A stretch of DNA of 64,000 nucleotides from Dyella sp. M7H15-1 (GCF_004114615.1 NZ_CP035300.1:3459986-3523985); one strand, 5' to 3'; positions 25,414-35,097 are shown, counted from the first letter of the stretch. Notes: generated by a model not told the origin, from the letters alone. Translations and numbers: made by a program.

Positions 25414-25743
25414 TCAATGACCCTTCGTGGCATCCTTGGCAGCGTCGGATGCGTCAGCAGCGGCGGCCTTCATGGCATCGCCTGCAGCCGGAGCAGCGGG
25501 CGAAGCCGGAGCGGCAGCAGCGGTGGAAGCCGGAGCAGCGGCCGGGGCAGAAGCGGTGGAAGCCGGAGCGGCAGCGGTGGAAGCAGAAGCGGCCTTCTGA
25601 GCCTGATCAGCAGCCTGTGAAGCTGCTTGCTGGGCTTGGTCAGCCGACTTCTGTGCATCCTGCGCGGCATCCTGTGCGCCGTTGCTGCAAGCCGCCAGCA
25701 GCGCGACAAGCGCGGAGGCGAGAAGGGTACGCGTGAACTTCAT
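25414..25743 (-). CDS. Small Ala-rich lipoprotein
   Basis: 109 residues from the ATG at 25743, with AAGGAG eight bases before it. The N-terminus is a lipoprotein signal with lipobox LLAAC (Cys 19). The mature part is an Ala/Gln/Ser coiled-coil-like repeat ([19 protein letters not shown]) followed by an Ala/Pro/Ser linker, and ends KGH. Such small helical lipoproteins are common in the cell envelope and often abundant, but no function is known. It has its own terminator and splits thiolase from liuB. Confidence 0.75.
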   Translation of the reverse strand: MKFTRTLLASALVALLAACSNGAQDAAQDAQKSADQAQQAASQAADQAQKAASASTAAAPASTASAPAAAPASTAAAAPASPAAPAAGDAMKAAAADASDAAKDATKGH

Positions 25744-25898
25744 GATGAATCTCCTTAGCCGTGAAGTGCCCATTGGCACGATTATTAATAGCGCGTTAGT
25801 GTTAAGTGCGCTACCCGTTTTATGAACAACTTTTATGTCACATTAAACCGCTGGTGGAGGACGCGACCGCCAGCCCGATGGGTAACAGGGGTGTCAGC

Positions 25899-27083
25899 TT
25901 AGTCCAAACGCTCCACTGCCATAGCGGTGGCTTCACCGCCGCCAATGCAAAGCGATGCCACGCCGCGACGCAAGCCGCGTGTTTTTAAGGCGTTGAGCAA
26001 TGTCACCACCAGACGGGCACCGCTGGCGCCAATCGGATGTCCCAGTGCGCAGGCGCCGCCGTTGACGTTGAGCTTGTCATGCGAGATGCCCAGTTCACGC
26101 ATGGGGGCCATGGCCACCACGGCGAAGGCTTCGTTGACTTCGAACAGATCGACATCGCTCACCTTCCAGCCAGCTTTGTCCAGCACCTTGCTGATGGCCG
26201 TTACCGGCGCGGTGGTGAACCATTCCGGCTCCTGCGAGTGCGTGGCATGGGCAACAATACGTGCCAGCGGTTTGATGCCGCGGACCTTGGCATCGTCAGC
26301 CGACAGCAGGATCACCGCGGCCGCACCGTCGGAAATGCTCGACGAGCTGGCGGCGGTAATGGTGCCGTTTTCTTTGCGGAACGCGGGCTTGAGTGAGGGG
26401 ATCTTGGTGGTATCGGAACGGCCTGGCTGCTCGTCGGTATCCACCTGCACATCGCCTTTGCGGCTGGAGACGGTCACCGGCACGATTTCATCGGCAAAGG
26501 CGCCGGAAGACTGGGCGGCTTTGGAGCGATTCACCGATTCGATGGCGAAGGCGTCCTGCTCCTCGCGGGTGAAGTGGTACTTGTCGGCGCACAGTTCGCC
26601 GAACACACCCATGGCCTTGCCGTCGTAGGGGTTGGTCAAGCCATCCCATGCCATGTGGTCGACGAGTTGGCCGTCACCGTAGCGGATACCACCGCGGGCG
26701 TTGACCATGTGCGGGGCGTTGGTCATCGATTCCATGCCGCCGGCCACCACCACTGTCGCCGAGCCGGCTTTGATCAGGTCATGACCGAGCATGATGGCCT
26801 TCATGCCCGAACCGCATACTTTGTTGATGGTGGTGCTGCCGGTACCGACCGGCAGGCCAGCCTGCAAGGCCGCCTGGCGGGTGGGGGCCTGGCCGAGATT
26901 GGCGGGCAGCACGCAACCCATGATCACTTCGCTGACATCCCCGGCACCTACGCCGGCCTGTTCCAGCGCTGCGCGGATCGCGGCGGCACCAAGCTTGGGA
27001 GTGGGTACGCCGGTGAACTGGCCTAGAAAGGAGCCGATGGCGGTGCGCTTGGCACCGGCAATAACAATACTGACATCCGACAT
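25899..27083 (-). CDS. atoB: Acetyl-CoA C-acetyltransferase (thiolase)
   Basis: 394 residues, the standard thiolase length. The nucleophilic Cys is in NKVCGSGMKA (about 90), GGMESMTNAPH follows, the catalytic His is in GGACALGHPIGASGAR, and the second Cys in ASLCIGGGEATAM. It interconverts acetoacetyl-CoA and two acetyl-CoA. The acetoacetate made by HMG-CoA lyase in this pathway would be consumed through it after CoA activation. It is on the same strand as the liu genes and probably the second gene of the original operon, after ivd. Confidence 0.88.
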   Translation of the reverse strand: MSDVSIVIAGAKRTAIGSFLGQFTGVPTPKLGAAAIRAALEQAGVGAGDVSEVIMGCVLPANLGQAPTRQAALQAGLPVGTGSTTINKVCGSGMKAIMLGHDLIKAGSATVVVAGGMESMTNAPHMVNARGGIRYGDGQLVDHMAWDGLTNPYDGKAMGVFGELCADKYHFTREEQDAFAIESVNRSKAAQSSGAFADEIVPVTVSSRKGDVQVDTDEQPGRSDTTKIPSLKPAFRKENGTITAASSSSISDGAAAVILLSADDAKVRGIKPLARIVAHATHSQEPEWFTTAPVTAISKVLDKAGWKVSDVDLFEVNEAFAVVAMAPMRELGISHDKLNVNGGACALGHPIGASGARLVVTLLNALKTRGLRRGVASLCIGGGEATAMAVERLD

Positions 27084-27266
27084 GCTGATCTCCGCAGGAG
27101 CTTTGATGCGTACCCCGCTAAGGGCAACGCTGGGGAAAATAACTTGCGGAATTATCGCAGCCCGGGACGTAAGGCAGCAAACCCAAGTTTTCGTGAGAAA
27201 TCACGTACTCAGTGCTTGCTCAGTGCTCGCAATCCTACAAAGCGAACGAATAAGCTATAGCCTAGA

Positions 27267-27288
27267 TACCGCCACTGGTGTGGCGGTA
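27267..27288. repeat. 8-bp perfect inverted repeat before the autotransporter gene
   Basis: TACCGCCA and TGGCGGTA around CTGGTG, 46 bases before the ATG at 27335. It could be an operator or a leader hairpin; no T run follows. Confidence 0.4.
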
Positions 27289-27334
27289 GTCCGACGTGTT
27301 GTGGGGATCAACATATCTAACAGGGGTAAGTTTT

Positions 27335-30232
27335 ATGGCGACCGGAATGTGGGCGTGGCGTCGTCGTGAAATCGCCACATTGATTTGTCTCGGGCTGGAA
27401 CTAAGTGCTTGTGGGGGAGGCAGTGGCGTCAAGTCGGCATCGTCGCAGGTGTCCCCGACGAGTCCCTCACCGGCACCCTCATCACCTTCTCCGACGCCAT
27501 CACCGTCGCCGAGTTCCAATGTGCCGACACCGCCGATCAACGCGCAGCTTGCGCTGACCAATGCCTATGTCGCGCAACAGGCGGGCTACACCGGTAGGGG
27601 CGTCACCATCGGCGTGGTCGACAGCGGCATCATGCCGAACAACGCCGCGCTGGTCGGGCGCGTTGGGACGGAGTACATCGACGTCGATCCATCGACCAAC
27701 AACACCCGTATTCCCGACGTAGTCGGACATGGTACCTGGGTGTCGGAGATTGCCGCGGGCACTTCCTTCGCGCAGTTTGCCGGTGGCATTGCGCCAGGCG
27801 CGAACTTGGTGTCGGCGCGCATCATTGACGATAACGCACCGGACGATAACGGTTCGACGGCAGCTTCGCAGGTCACGACGGCTGACGCGCAGTTCATACA
27901 GCAAGTCAATCAGCAAATGATTAGCTCGGGTGTCCAGGTCGAGAACAATTCTTGGGGCGGCATTACCTGGAGCAGCAGCGATACCGCTGTCACGCAGGCT
28001 TTCGATCAGGCGTACGCGCCGTTTATTGAGCAGCACAATGGCCTGGTGGTGTTTGCGGCGGGCAATGATTCGCAGGCCAATCCGAGCACGATCGCGTCGT
28101 TGCCTACCATTGCAAATGATCCGCAACTTCAACAAGGTTGGTTGGTTGCCGTAGCGCTTAATAGCAACAATCCCACGCAGCTCGACAGTTATTCGAACAA
28201 GTGCGGCATTGCGATGAACTACTGCCTGGCCGCACCAGGCGACGTGATCGTATTGGACAAGGACACGACCACCAGCACGACCAATCCGACCTATTACATC
28301 GTGGAAGGTACGTCGTTTGCTGCGCCGGCTGTCTCCGGCGCAGCGGCGCTGGTGTGGCAGGCTTATCCGTACTTCTCCAATTTCCTGGTGCAGCAGACGC
28401 TGCTGGGTACGGCGACGCCGATGGGTGGTGCGCAGCCGAATCCGACGTTTGGCTATGGCGTTCTCAATGTCGGCGCGGCAGTGAACGGTCCGGAGCAATT
28501 CAACTGGGGTAACGTTGAAGTTAATTTCAGCGGAACATCGAGCTGGAACAATCCGATTTCGGGTGCTGGTGGACTGATCAAGGATGGCTCGGGCACGCTC
28601 ACGCTTAGCCATCCATCTGTGTATACCGGCGGCACTACCATCAACGGCGGCACCTTGAATGCGGTGTCGCTCAATTCCAATGCGAACATCAATGCCGGTG
28701 CAACACTGGCGATTACCGGCAATTCCAACACGGCGCAATTTCCGTTGATCGTTGGCCAGGTGAACAACCAGCAAGGTACCCTGGTAGTGGGTAGCAGCAA
28801 CCTCACCACGCTCGGCAACTACACGCAGTCAGGAGGACGGCTTGCGGTGCCGTTGGGCTCTGCCTTGCAGGTGAATGGCAGGGCTACCCTAAGCAACCGC
28901 CCGGGGCTTTATGTTTACGGTGCCAACAGTGGCTATGTTGTCAATTCGCATACCGAGGTGTTGACTGCCACGGATGGGTTGACCGGTACATTTTCAAGCC
29001 TTAGCTGGGCATCGAGCGTGATACTGCAGGCAACGCTCGGTTACGGTCCGAGTGATGCCTACCTTAACGTGACTAGCGCCAATCTCACGCAGATTCGAGG
29101 GTTGCCGTATTCGGCAGCGACCTACGCAGCGGCTGAGCGTACCCAGGCTGCTTTCAACACCCTCAACAGCGTGATCCAGAGCGGCTCTTCGGGGCAGGCT
29201 TTGCCGGGCGATTTTGTCGCCGGCGCAGCGGGCATCCAGCAATCGCAGACCACAGAAGCGCTGCAGCAATCGTTGAACAGCCTGTCCGGCCAGATGTACG
29301 CCGCAAGCGCCGCGATGACCTTCGAAGCCATCGACGCCGATACACGTGCGCTGTCCGATCGCTTCGACAGCTTGCTCGATCATCCGCAGCAACTGAGTCT
29401 CAACAAGTTCCAGAGTTGGTCGCAGAACTTGGGTTACCAGGGAACGCTGTCGCGTAGCGGTTTCGACAACATGGGCTTCCAGCTCAACGGCACCATGATC
29501 GGTGGCGACCGCAGCTTCGGTAACGGTAGCGTGATGGGTTACGCCATCAGCCAAAGCCAGGGCTTGGGCAATATCCAGCAGAGCGTGGACCAGGGCTTCA
29601 GCCGTGCGCTGGAAGGCATGGTCTACGGCGGTTTCGTGCAAGGCAACTGGTACACCATGGGCCGCTTCGGTGTGGGCAGCGATTGGCAGGACACGCGCCG
29701 CCTGCTGATCCTCGGTGGCCAGACGGCGGGTGTGTCCAGCTTCAGCAACGGCAGTTACAACGTGGTGTATGGCGAAAGCGGCTATCGGTTCAATTTGGGC
29801 AACTGGAAGTTCACGCCATTCGCCAACCTCGAATACGCCAACATCGATCGCGACGGCTTCAACGAAGTCGGGGGCGATGGCTTCGGCCTGATGACGAACT
29901 CGCAGTCCATCCAGCGCTGGCAGGGTGGTTTCGGTTTGCGTGGCTCGCGTCAGTGGATCATGGCCAACGGCACCACCTTGAGCTTGCAGGCGCGCATGCT
30001 TTGGCAGGATGCGTTCGCCATGCACGGCGTATTGCCGAGTGCTAGCTTCACCGCCGTCCAGCAGTTCACGCCGATCGACGGCATTGGCTTGTCGCGTTAC
30101 GGCAGCGTGGCCGGTCTGTCGCTGAATTGGGAGTTCTCAAAACGCTCGAATTTGTCGTTTGGCATCGATCAGTACAATGCGCAGCATGAACGCGCCACGA
30201 TGGGGACGCTGAACTACCGCTTGGCGTTCTAA
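27335..30232 (+). CDS. Autotransporter subtilisin-like serine protease
   Basis: 965 residues from the ATG at 27335 (AGGGG upstream). A basic start and hydrophobic segment end in LSACGGG, a possible lipobox, then a Pro/Ser-rich linker. The S8 protease domain has Asp in VVDSGIM (about 95), His in GHGTWVSEIAAG (about 131), NNSWGG, and Ser in EGTSFAAPAVSG (about 325). An autotransporter-associated repeat (GSGTLTLSHPSVYTGGTTIN) and a passenger beta region follow. About 265 C-terminal residues form the translocator barrel, ending GTLNYRLAF with a terminal aromatic. It would be displayed on, or released from, the outer membrane. It interrupts the liu order between ivd and thiolase. Confidence 0.9.
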   Translation: MATGMWAWRRREIATLICLGLELSACGGGSGVKSASSQVSPTSPSPAPSSPSPTPSPSPSSNVPTPPINAQLALTNAYVAQQAGYTGRGVTIGVVDSGIMPNNAALVGRVGTEYIDVDPSTNNTRIPDVVGHGTWVSEIAAGTSFAQFAGGIAPGANLVSARIIDDNAPDDNGSTAASQVTTADAQFIQQVNQQMISSGVQVENNSWGGITWSSSDTAVTQAFDQAYAPFIEQHNGLVVFAAGNDSQANPSTIASLPTIANDPQLQQGWLVAVALNSNNPTQLDSYSNKCGIAMNYCLAAPGDVIVLDKDTTTSTTNPTYYIVEGTSFAAPAVSGAAALVWQAYPYFSNFLVQQTLLGTATPMGGAQPNPTFGYGVLNVGAAVNGPEQFNWGNVEVNFSGTSSWNNPISGAGGLIKDGSGTLTLSHPSVYTGGTTINGGTLNAVSLNSNANINAGATLAITGNSNTAQFPLIVGQVNNQQGTLVVGSSNLTTLGNYTQSGGRLAVPLGSALQVNGRATLSNRPGLYVYGANSGYVVNSHTEVLTATDGLTGTFSSLSWASSVILQATLGYGPSDAYLNVTSANLTQIRGLPYSAATYAAAERTQAAFNTLNSVIQSGSSGQALPGDFVAGAAGIQQSQTTEALQQSLNSLSGQMYAASAAMTFEAIDADTRALSDRFDSLLDHPQQLSLNKFQSWSQNLGYQGTLSRSGFDNMGFQLNGTMIGGDRSFGNGSVMGYAISQSQGLGNIQQSVDQGFSRALEGMVYGGFVQGNWYTMGRFGVGSDWQDTRRLLILGGQTAGVSSFSNGSYNVVYGESGYRFNLGNWKFTPFANLEYANIDRDGFNEVGGDGFGLMTNSQSIQRWQGGFGLRGSRQWIMANGTTLSLQARMLWQDAFAMHGVLPSASFTAVQQFTPIDGIGLSRYGSVAGLSLNWEFSKRSNLSFGIDQYNAQHERATMGTLNYRLAF

Positions 30233-30239
30233 TGCGCTG

Positions 30240-30500
30240 GCCGGCATCATCGACAAGGGCCTGAAAGACAGGCACGGGACATTCGATTGCGGCATAGACG
30301 CTGTACACATCCAGCGCATCGATCTTCACGCGCTGGTTGCCGAACACTTCGACTTGGTACACGGTGGTGCCGCCGTCGGCGCGGCACTCTTGCGTGCCGG
30401 TGCCGGTGCCGGTGCCGGTGCCGTCGAGCCAGTTGCTGAGTACCAGGTGGACGCGGTCGGCGCCGAGCGGGAGGTTGCTGAAAAGGTTGCGGCGGCATCG
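30240..30500 (-). pseudogene. Possible fragment of an unrecognised gene
   Basis: On the minus strand a frame reads PLGADRVHLVLSNWLDG, a Gly-Thr repeat, then TTVYQVEVFGNQRVKIDALD and VYSVYAAIECPVPVFQALVDD before entering the antisense of the autotransporter end. The strand-helix texture looks protein-like, but neither start nor end is sensible. It contains the hexamer repeat at 30394. Confidence 0.25.
30394..30423. repeat. Five tandem GTGCCG hexamers
   Basis: GTGCCG occurs five times without interruption. It encodes alternating Gly-Thr in the minus-strand fragment and could vary by slippage. Confidence 0.8.
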
Positions 30501-30764
30501 GCATGATCGATGCGGGGAGGGAGAACAGCGCCGATGCCGCCGCAGAAACGTTCGTGCTGGGTGAGTTGCAATCTTGCGCATGCGAACAAGCGTAATGGCT
30601 TGCGACTCACGAAGCGTGTCGGTTCTGTGCAGAAAACACGTTCGTCACGAAACGCTGACGGGCGAAGCGCATGATGACTACATGTGTGCACTGCGTTACC
30701 GACGAAACGGGCGATTGACGTGATAAGCAAGAGGACTTAGGGTTCTTGCGTCGCCGCTCAATCG

Positions 30765-30914
30765 GCGACCGGGTGTCAGAACCTGATTTTTCGGAGCGCA
30801 CAAAGCGCCGTAAGGCGCTTTTGTGTCTTCACGTTCGTCTATGGCGGACGTGTTGGGCAGGCGCAAGCCTGGCCGGGCTCTCCGAACTCGGTTTCTGACC
30901 CCGACACGTCCGCC
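30765..30914 (+). promoter_or_regulatory. Structured leader before the small gene at 30960
   Basis: Two strong foldable parts lie here. Arms CACAAAGCGCC and GGCGCTTTTGTG enclose GTAA (30799-30825). A perfect 11-bp stem GGCGGACGTGT/ACACGTCCGCC (30843-30853 with 30904-30914) encloses an inner CAGGC-GCAA-GCCTG hairpin. The outer halves (GTCAGAACC near 30775 and GGTTTCTGAC near 30890) also pair imperfectly. It is either a regulatory leader or a dispersed structured element. Confidence 0.45.
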
Positions 30915-30959
30915 ACCCACTCTCGGCGGCGGCCATCCCCTCAAGGCATGGAGCTTCCG

Positions 30960-31235
30960 ATGAGCCTGCATTCCCGCGATACCTGGATCGCCCTACACAC
31001 GCAGTATTACGTTGATCCCAAAGCCAACCATCATGGCCTGATGATGGACGCACATATCTTGCTCGATAGCGCGCACGGCATGGTGCAGATGCTGGGGGAT
31101 ACGATCAGCGAGGGTGACATGATCAATAACGATCGGATGGCGTCAGCGCTGCATGGCATCGCCTTGCTGGTGGAAATGGGACGGCGGTGCGTGGCACAGG
31201 CGGAGTTGCGGATGATGTTGGCAAACCATGGATGA
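30960..31235 (+). CDS. Small conserved-type hypothetical protein
   Basis: 91 residues from the ATG at 30960, with GGAG seven bases before it. It is helical and contains YYVDPKANHHGLMMDAHILLD and an acidic stretch, ending in a second helix (VEMGRRCVAQAELRMMLANHG). The shape resembles the small DUF3077-like proteins that occur in pseudomonads and xanthomonads, without known function. The folded leader directly upstream is unusually elaborate for so small a gene and may control it. Confidence 0.5.
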   Translation: MSLHSRDTWIALHTQYYVDPKANHHGLMMDAHILLDSAHGMVQMLGDTISEGDMINNDRMASALHGIALLVEMGRRCVAQAELRMMLANHG

Positions 31236-31241
31236 AAGTGG

Positions 31242-31481
31242 GTGCTGGCAGAAGGACAGCTATCGGTGCAAAGAATCATGCGCTTACTAATCATGTGGTT
31301 GTGGCGATGGTTATGCCATTTGCGCAAGCGAAAGCCACGGAACATTTATCGCCGCAAAGGCATGCGCAAGCCGTATCGGCACCACCCTCGCAAACCCATC
31401 TGGGTGGTTGACGAGGTGATTCGCATCCATCAAGAAAGCGCCGATGGCTCGTGGAGGCGGCGCCCAAATTGCGACATCTAA
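31242..31481 (+). pseudogene. N-terminal stub of an integrase-type transposase
   Basis: 79 codons. The first part is basic (LCHLRKRKPRNIYRRKG). The second reads HHPRKPIWVVDEVIRIHQES, close in style to the segment before the catalytic core of some rve transposases. The frame then ends (TAA at 31479-31481). The matching C-terminal piece is at 33136-33312, so the gene was split, with the ATPase island between the halves. Confidence 0.4.
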
Positions 31482-31621
31482 AAGGGGATGGCCGTAACGC
31501 CTCCCATTGACTCTCAGTGCGTAGGCCAACGAGGGCCAGAGCATCGCTGGCCATTGCGGTATGCATCTGACTTTTTACCAGCTGAGGGCCGCGATATGTC
31601 ACCCCCTCACTCTGGCGGCAC

Positions 31622-32773
31622 TCAGGTTACGGGTGGCCAAGCTTTTTGCTGCACGAGGCGCTCGTACCAACGCCGCATCCCACTGTCTTCGACAGCGTAG
31701 TCACCACGCTCGGATTTCCAGATTAGCGGCGGCTCAATGGCGCGCAGCTTTTCGATGGCTCCGCGGGCGGAGCCGGCCGCCACTTTCCTGCCGTGCGCCC
31801 TGCTGTATTCGGCCAGCGCATCGGCCGTGAACAGGCGACCGTCGTGCCCGTTCGACAAGACACGCGTGAGCACGGCGCGTTGCAACTTGGAGAGGCCTTC
31901 GTACGCGGTCATATATTCGGAAGCGCGCTTCGCTTCGTATTTATTGGCCTCCTCATCTAAAAGTTGATGAAATCGATCGTTCCGGCCTCCCCCAAAAGGG
32001 CCAGCCACAACATTTAAGGCGTGCAGCATCTCTTCCGGCCGGTGGTCGAAGCGGCGAAACGTGGCGGCCAACCGAGCGTTGTCGATGTGGAGGGAGGGAA
32101 CGTCGACGGCAAGTTGCGCGGCCAAATGCGCTGAAAAATCCTCATCCAAGAGCCGCAGATCGTCGATGTGTGATCCAAGGAAGGGCGTGTTGTTGCCGTG
32201 CACCAGGCGCAACAGTTTGTCCCGGTCCGATCCCGACATCACGAGACAAAAGCGTTGTTTGCCGCTGGCGTTCAGGATGTCACGGGCGGCCTTCAGGGCG
32301 AACATCGCGTCCATGCCGGACCTGGTTGTGATCGTGTGTTGCGCTTCGTCGACAATCAGGACAATCGGATTAGCGACCTTATCCTGGAGTGCCTGGAGCG
32401 CATCGGCGAGCGAAGCGCCTTGCGTGTTACCAACCTGGGAGAGCGTGACCTCGACACCCTTGATGCTCACCTTGCTTAGTCCTGCCGCCTTGGCCGCACG
32501 GGTGATCATTCCTTGGGCGGCAGCCAGCGCATTGGCGATGGTGATCGCAATAAGCTCGCCAGGGTCTCGCGATTTGTCTGCCCACAGGTCGACATACATC
32601 ACCGTCGCGCCCCTTTCTTCCAGGGCGGGCCGTAGATCCTGCATGAGGAAGTTGGACTTGCCGGTGCGACGCGCAGCGCCCAGGAAGAGGGTGGTCGTGC
32701 TGAACATCCCGTTTCCGAGAAGGCGCTCGGCCACATCCTTCGCCAGTGCTGGTCGAAAAAAATACTTAGACAT
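31622..32773 (-). CDS. AAA-type ATPase of an inserted island
   Basis: 383 residues. Walker A is GAARRTGKSNFL (about 33-44), a GxxxxGKS loop with Arg-Arg. Walker B is IVLIVDEAQHT, with the Glu expected for hydrolysis. A sensor-like SGSDRDKL follows, and the C-terminal 100 residues look like a winged helix (LQRAVLTRVLSNG). It resembles stand-alone ATPases of the archaeal ATPase/ORC-like group, which occur on mobile elements and in some defence loci. The actual role is unknown. It has a private upstream region with a repeated TTTAATA motif and lies between two halves of a dead transposase. No partner gene such as a nuclease or methylase is next to it. Confidence 0.7.
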   Translation of the reverse strand: MSKYFFRPALAKDVAERLLGNGMFSTTTLFLGAARRTGKSNFLMQDLRPALEERGATVMYVDLWADKSRDPGELIAITIANALAAAQGMITRAAKAAGLSKVSIKGVEVTLSQVGNTQGASLADALQALQDKVANPIVLIVDEAQHTITTRSGMDAMFALKAARDILNASGKQRFCLVMSGSDRDKLLRLVHGNNTPFLGSHIDDLRLLDEDFSAHLAAQLAVDVPSLHIDNARLAATFRRFDHRPEEMLHALNVVAGPFGGGRNDRFHQLLDEEANKYEAKRASEYMTAYEGLSKLQRAVLTRVLSNGHDGRLFTADALAEYSRAHGRKVAAGSARGAIEKLRAIEPPLIWKSERGDYAVEDSGMRRWYERLVQQKAWPPVT

Positions 32774-32776
32774 GAC

Positions 32777-32917
32777 TTTTTAATACTCCGAAATCGACCG
32801 GATATTAATTTAATATCACGGCACGGATTTCGCCAGTACCGACCTCGACCAACCACCCAGAAAACCGTATGACGGCGCCGTTTAATACAGCGATTAGCGC
32901 CGAATATTAAATTAGCG
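32777..32917 (-). promoter_or_regulatory. Operator-like array upstream of the ATPase
   Basis: The motif TTTAATA followed by about CNCG appears at 32777-32790, 32807-32820 and 32878-32892, and inverted at 32901-32917. The second copy lies in a perfect palindrome GATATTAATTTAATATC (32801-32817). The array covers the expected promoter of the minus-strand ATPase gene and is AT-rich within GC-rich DNA. It suggests cooperative binding of a regulator, possibly the ATPase itself. Confidence 0.55.
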
Positions 32918-33135
32918 AGCGCTGCACCACGTCAGCCCCGTCAGCTATCGCCTGCGGCGAGGCAGCCGATCGTGACTAAGACTCGCCCCATGCGTGGCGT
33001 CTCTGGGCGTCGCAGGCAATTCCACCCTTAGACGCTTCGCAAGCCACTGGACAGGTGAACTCCAAGCCGTTCCGTGCAGGGAGAGGTGATGCAGGATCAC
33101 GCATGCCCGGGGGTCTACGCCGGAACCCTCGAAAA

Positions 33136-33312
33136 TAGAGGCTGGGTATTCGCCATCAGCTCAGCAAGCCTGGCCACCCGTGGGAGAATGGCCGCGTTGA
33201 ACGGCTGTTTGGCACGTTGAAGGAAAAGCTGGATCGGCTCACGGTGTATAGCCGTGCGGGTCTCGAAGAGGCGTTGATCGAGTTCCGTTTTTGCCTCTAC
33301 GCCGCGTGGATG
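33136..33312 (+). pseudogene. C-terminal fragment of an rve-type transposase
   Basis: In one frame the DNA reads RHQLSKPGHPWENGRVERL, then FGTLKEKLDRLTVYSRAGLE and EALIEFRF, the classic end of an integrase-core transposase around its catalytic Glu. After that the frame runs antisense into ivd. The upstream catalytic Asp region is missing. Confidence 0.65.
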
Positions 33313-33315
33313 GGG

Positions 33316-34473
33316 TTATTTCCAACCGTGAAACAACTCGCGCCCGATCAGCATGCGGCGAATTTCGTTCGTGCCCGCGCCAATTTCATAAAGCTTCGCA
33401 TCGCGCAACAGGCGTCCGGCTGGGAATTCATTGATATAACCATTGCCACCCAGCGCCTGGATTGCCTCCAGAGCGACCTTCACGGCATTCTCTGAAGCAT
33501 TGAGTAGGCACGCTGCAGGATCGATGCGCGACGTCATGCCCGCATCGAATTCCTTTGCCACCATATAGGCAAAACTACGCGAACTCTGCAGCTTGGTGTA
33601 CATGTCCGCCATTTTTGCCTGCATCACGCCAAAGGTGCCGATGGGCGCATTGAATTGCTTGCGCTCGCGCACGTAGGGCAAAACGAGATCCAGCGATGCC
33701 TGCATCAGGCCGATCGGACCGCCGGACAGCACCAGGCGTTCCGTATCCAGGCCACTCATCAGTACGCGTACGCCTTCGTTCACTTCACCGACGATGCTTT
33801 CGACAGGAATCTCGCAATTCTCAAACACCAATTCGCAAGTGTTGGAGCCGCGCATGCCGAGCTTGTCCAGCTTTTGCGCGGTGCTGAAACCCTTCATGCC
33901 TTTTTCGATGATAAAGGCCGTCATGCAGCGGCTGCCCGCCACGCGCGGCGCTGTGCGCATGTAGACCAACAATACATCGGCGTCAGGGCCGTTGGTGATC
34001 CACATTTTGGAACCGTTGGCTACCCAAACATCGCCACGCCGTTCGGCCTTGCAGGTCATGGAGCCAACCACGTCGGAACCGGCCCCTGGTTCGCTCATTG
34101 CCAGCGCACCGATATATTCGCCTGAGCACAGTTTGGGAATGTATTTGCGACGCTGTGCTTCGTTGCCGTTGTGAAAAATGTTCTGCGTGCATAGGTTGGA
34201 GTGCGCGCCATACGAAAGGCCCACCGAACCGGATGCGCGGGAGATTTCCTCCATCGCTACCATATGCGCGAGGAAACTCATGCCAGTGCCGCCGTATTCC
34301 TCCGACACGGTCATGCCAAGCAAGCCCATGTCCCCCATCTTGCGCCACAGGTCGTGTGGGAACTGGTTCTCGCGGTCGATGTTATGGGCGCGTGGCGCGA
34401 TCTCCTTTTCCGCGAAGGCGGCAACGCTTTCGCGCAGCAGGTCGATCTCTTCACCGAGCGGGAACGGGCGCAT
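33316..34473 (-). CDS. liuA: Isovaleryl-CoA dehydrogenase
   Basis: 385 residues from the ATG at 34473, preceded by AGGAG. Acyl-CoA dehydrogenase motifs are [38 protein letters not shown] and a C-terminal [16 protein letters not shown]. The catalytic Glu of isovaleryl-CoA dehydrogenases lies in [13 protein letters not shown], as here, rather than at the C-terminal position used by short- and medium-chain enzymes. It oxidises isovaleryl-CoA to 3-methylcrotonyl-CoA with FAD, passing electrons to ETF. It is the first gene of the liu order in transcription direction. Its 3' end now abuts the transposase fragment. Confidence 0.92.
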   Translation of the reverse strand: MRPFPLGEEIDLLRESVAAFAEKEIAPRAHNIDRENQFPHDLWRKMGDMGLLGMTVSEEYGGTGMSFLAHMVAMEEISRASGSVGLSYGAHSNLCTQNIFHNGNEAQRRKYIPKLCSGEYIGALAMSEPGAGSDVVGSMTCKAERRGDVWVANGSKMWITNGPDADVLLVYMRTAPRVAGSRCMTAFIIEKGMKGFSTAQKLDKLGMRGSNTCELVFENCEIPVESIVGEVNEGVRVLMSGLDTERLVLSGGPIGLMQASLDLVLPYVRERKQFNAPIGTFGVMQAKMADMYTKLQSSRSFAYMVAKEFDAGMTSRIDPAACLLNASENAVKVALEAIQALGGNGYINEFPAGRLLRDAKLYEIGAGTNEIRRMLIGRELFHGWK

Positions 34474-34692
34474 CACGAAACTCCTGAGGAGGGGATTTAA
34501 CCAAGAAATTGTAGCGCAGGGATCTGTTTGGACTCTGATGCGGCGCATCAGGGTGCGCACAATCTGTACATGCGCCAGAGGGTGAGGTGCAGATCGCATC
34601 CCTAACAACGACACCGCAGATTACAGGGACAAGAGACAGTCCCCTTCCGGGAAGAAGGAGCTCCAGTCGACTTTCCTCAGCACAGCCCCCCG

Positions 34693-35048
34693 TTAACCGA
34701 AAGCACCTGTCGCGTGATTGGTGCGCAATACTCGGTCCCAATCGTCGTCGGTCAAGGCCGGAAAGGCGCCATCGCGGGTCAGGCCGGCATTGCAGACCAC
34801 ACCGTATAAGCGCCATGCGCTTCAATATCTGCTTCGAGAGTGGCAACACAAGCTGCACGGTCGGCGACATCGAATTGCAAAATGTGTGCATGGCAACCCA
34901 GCGCTGTGATCGCTGCCCGCACCTGCTCGGCCTCGTCACGCCGGCTGCGGCAGTGCAGAACCAGATCGTAGCCGGCTTGTGCCAGTCGCAAGGCAATGGC
35001 TCGTCCGATGCCGCGGCTGGAGCCGGTAACCAGAACGGTATCCGTCAT
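34693..35048 (-). pseudogene. Broken 3-ketoacyl-ACP reductase (FabG-type) of the aryl polyene locus
   Basis: From the ATG at 35048 the frame reads MTDTVLVTGSSRGIGRAIAL (Rossmann loop), then shifts near 34795. TVWSAMPA ends the first frame. One base over, the sequence continues GVVCNAGLTRDGAFPALTDD and DWDRVLRTN, which is the expected ketoreductase sequence. It then stops after about 13 more codons, before the Ser-Tyr-Lys active site. So there is a one-base deletion plus a 3' truncation. It lies 50 bases after the ketosynthase stop, its normal place in such clusters. Confidence 0.8.
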
Positions 35049-35097
35049 GCAGTGTGTCTCCGGCAATCGGGTTTCGACCTATGTGCGGGGTGCAGCA

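Noticed and set aside
34451..34996. Plus- and minus-strand frames across the ketoreductase remnant as separate genes
   Set aside because: The minus-strand frames are two pieces of one FabG-type gene joined by a single-base deletion; the others have no pattern.
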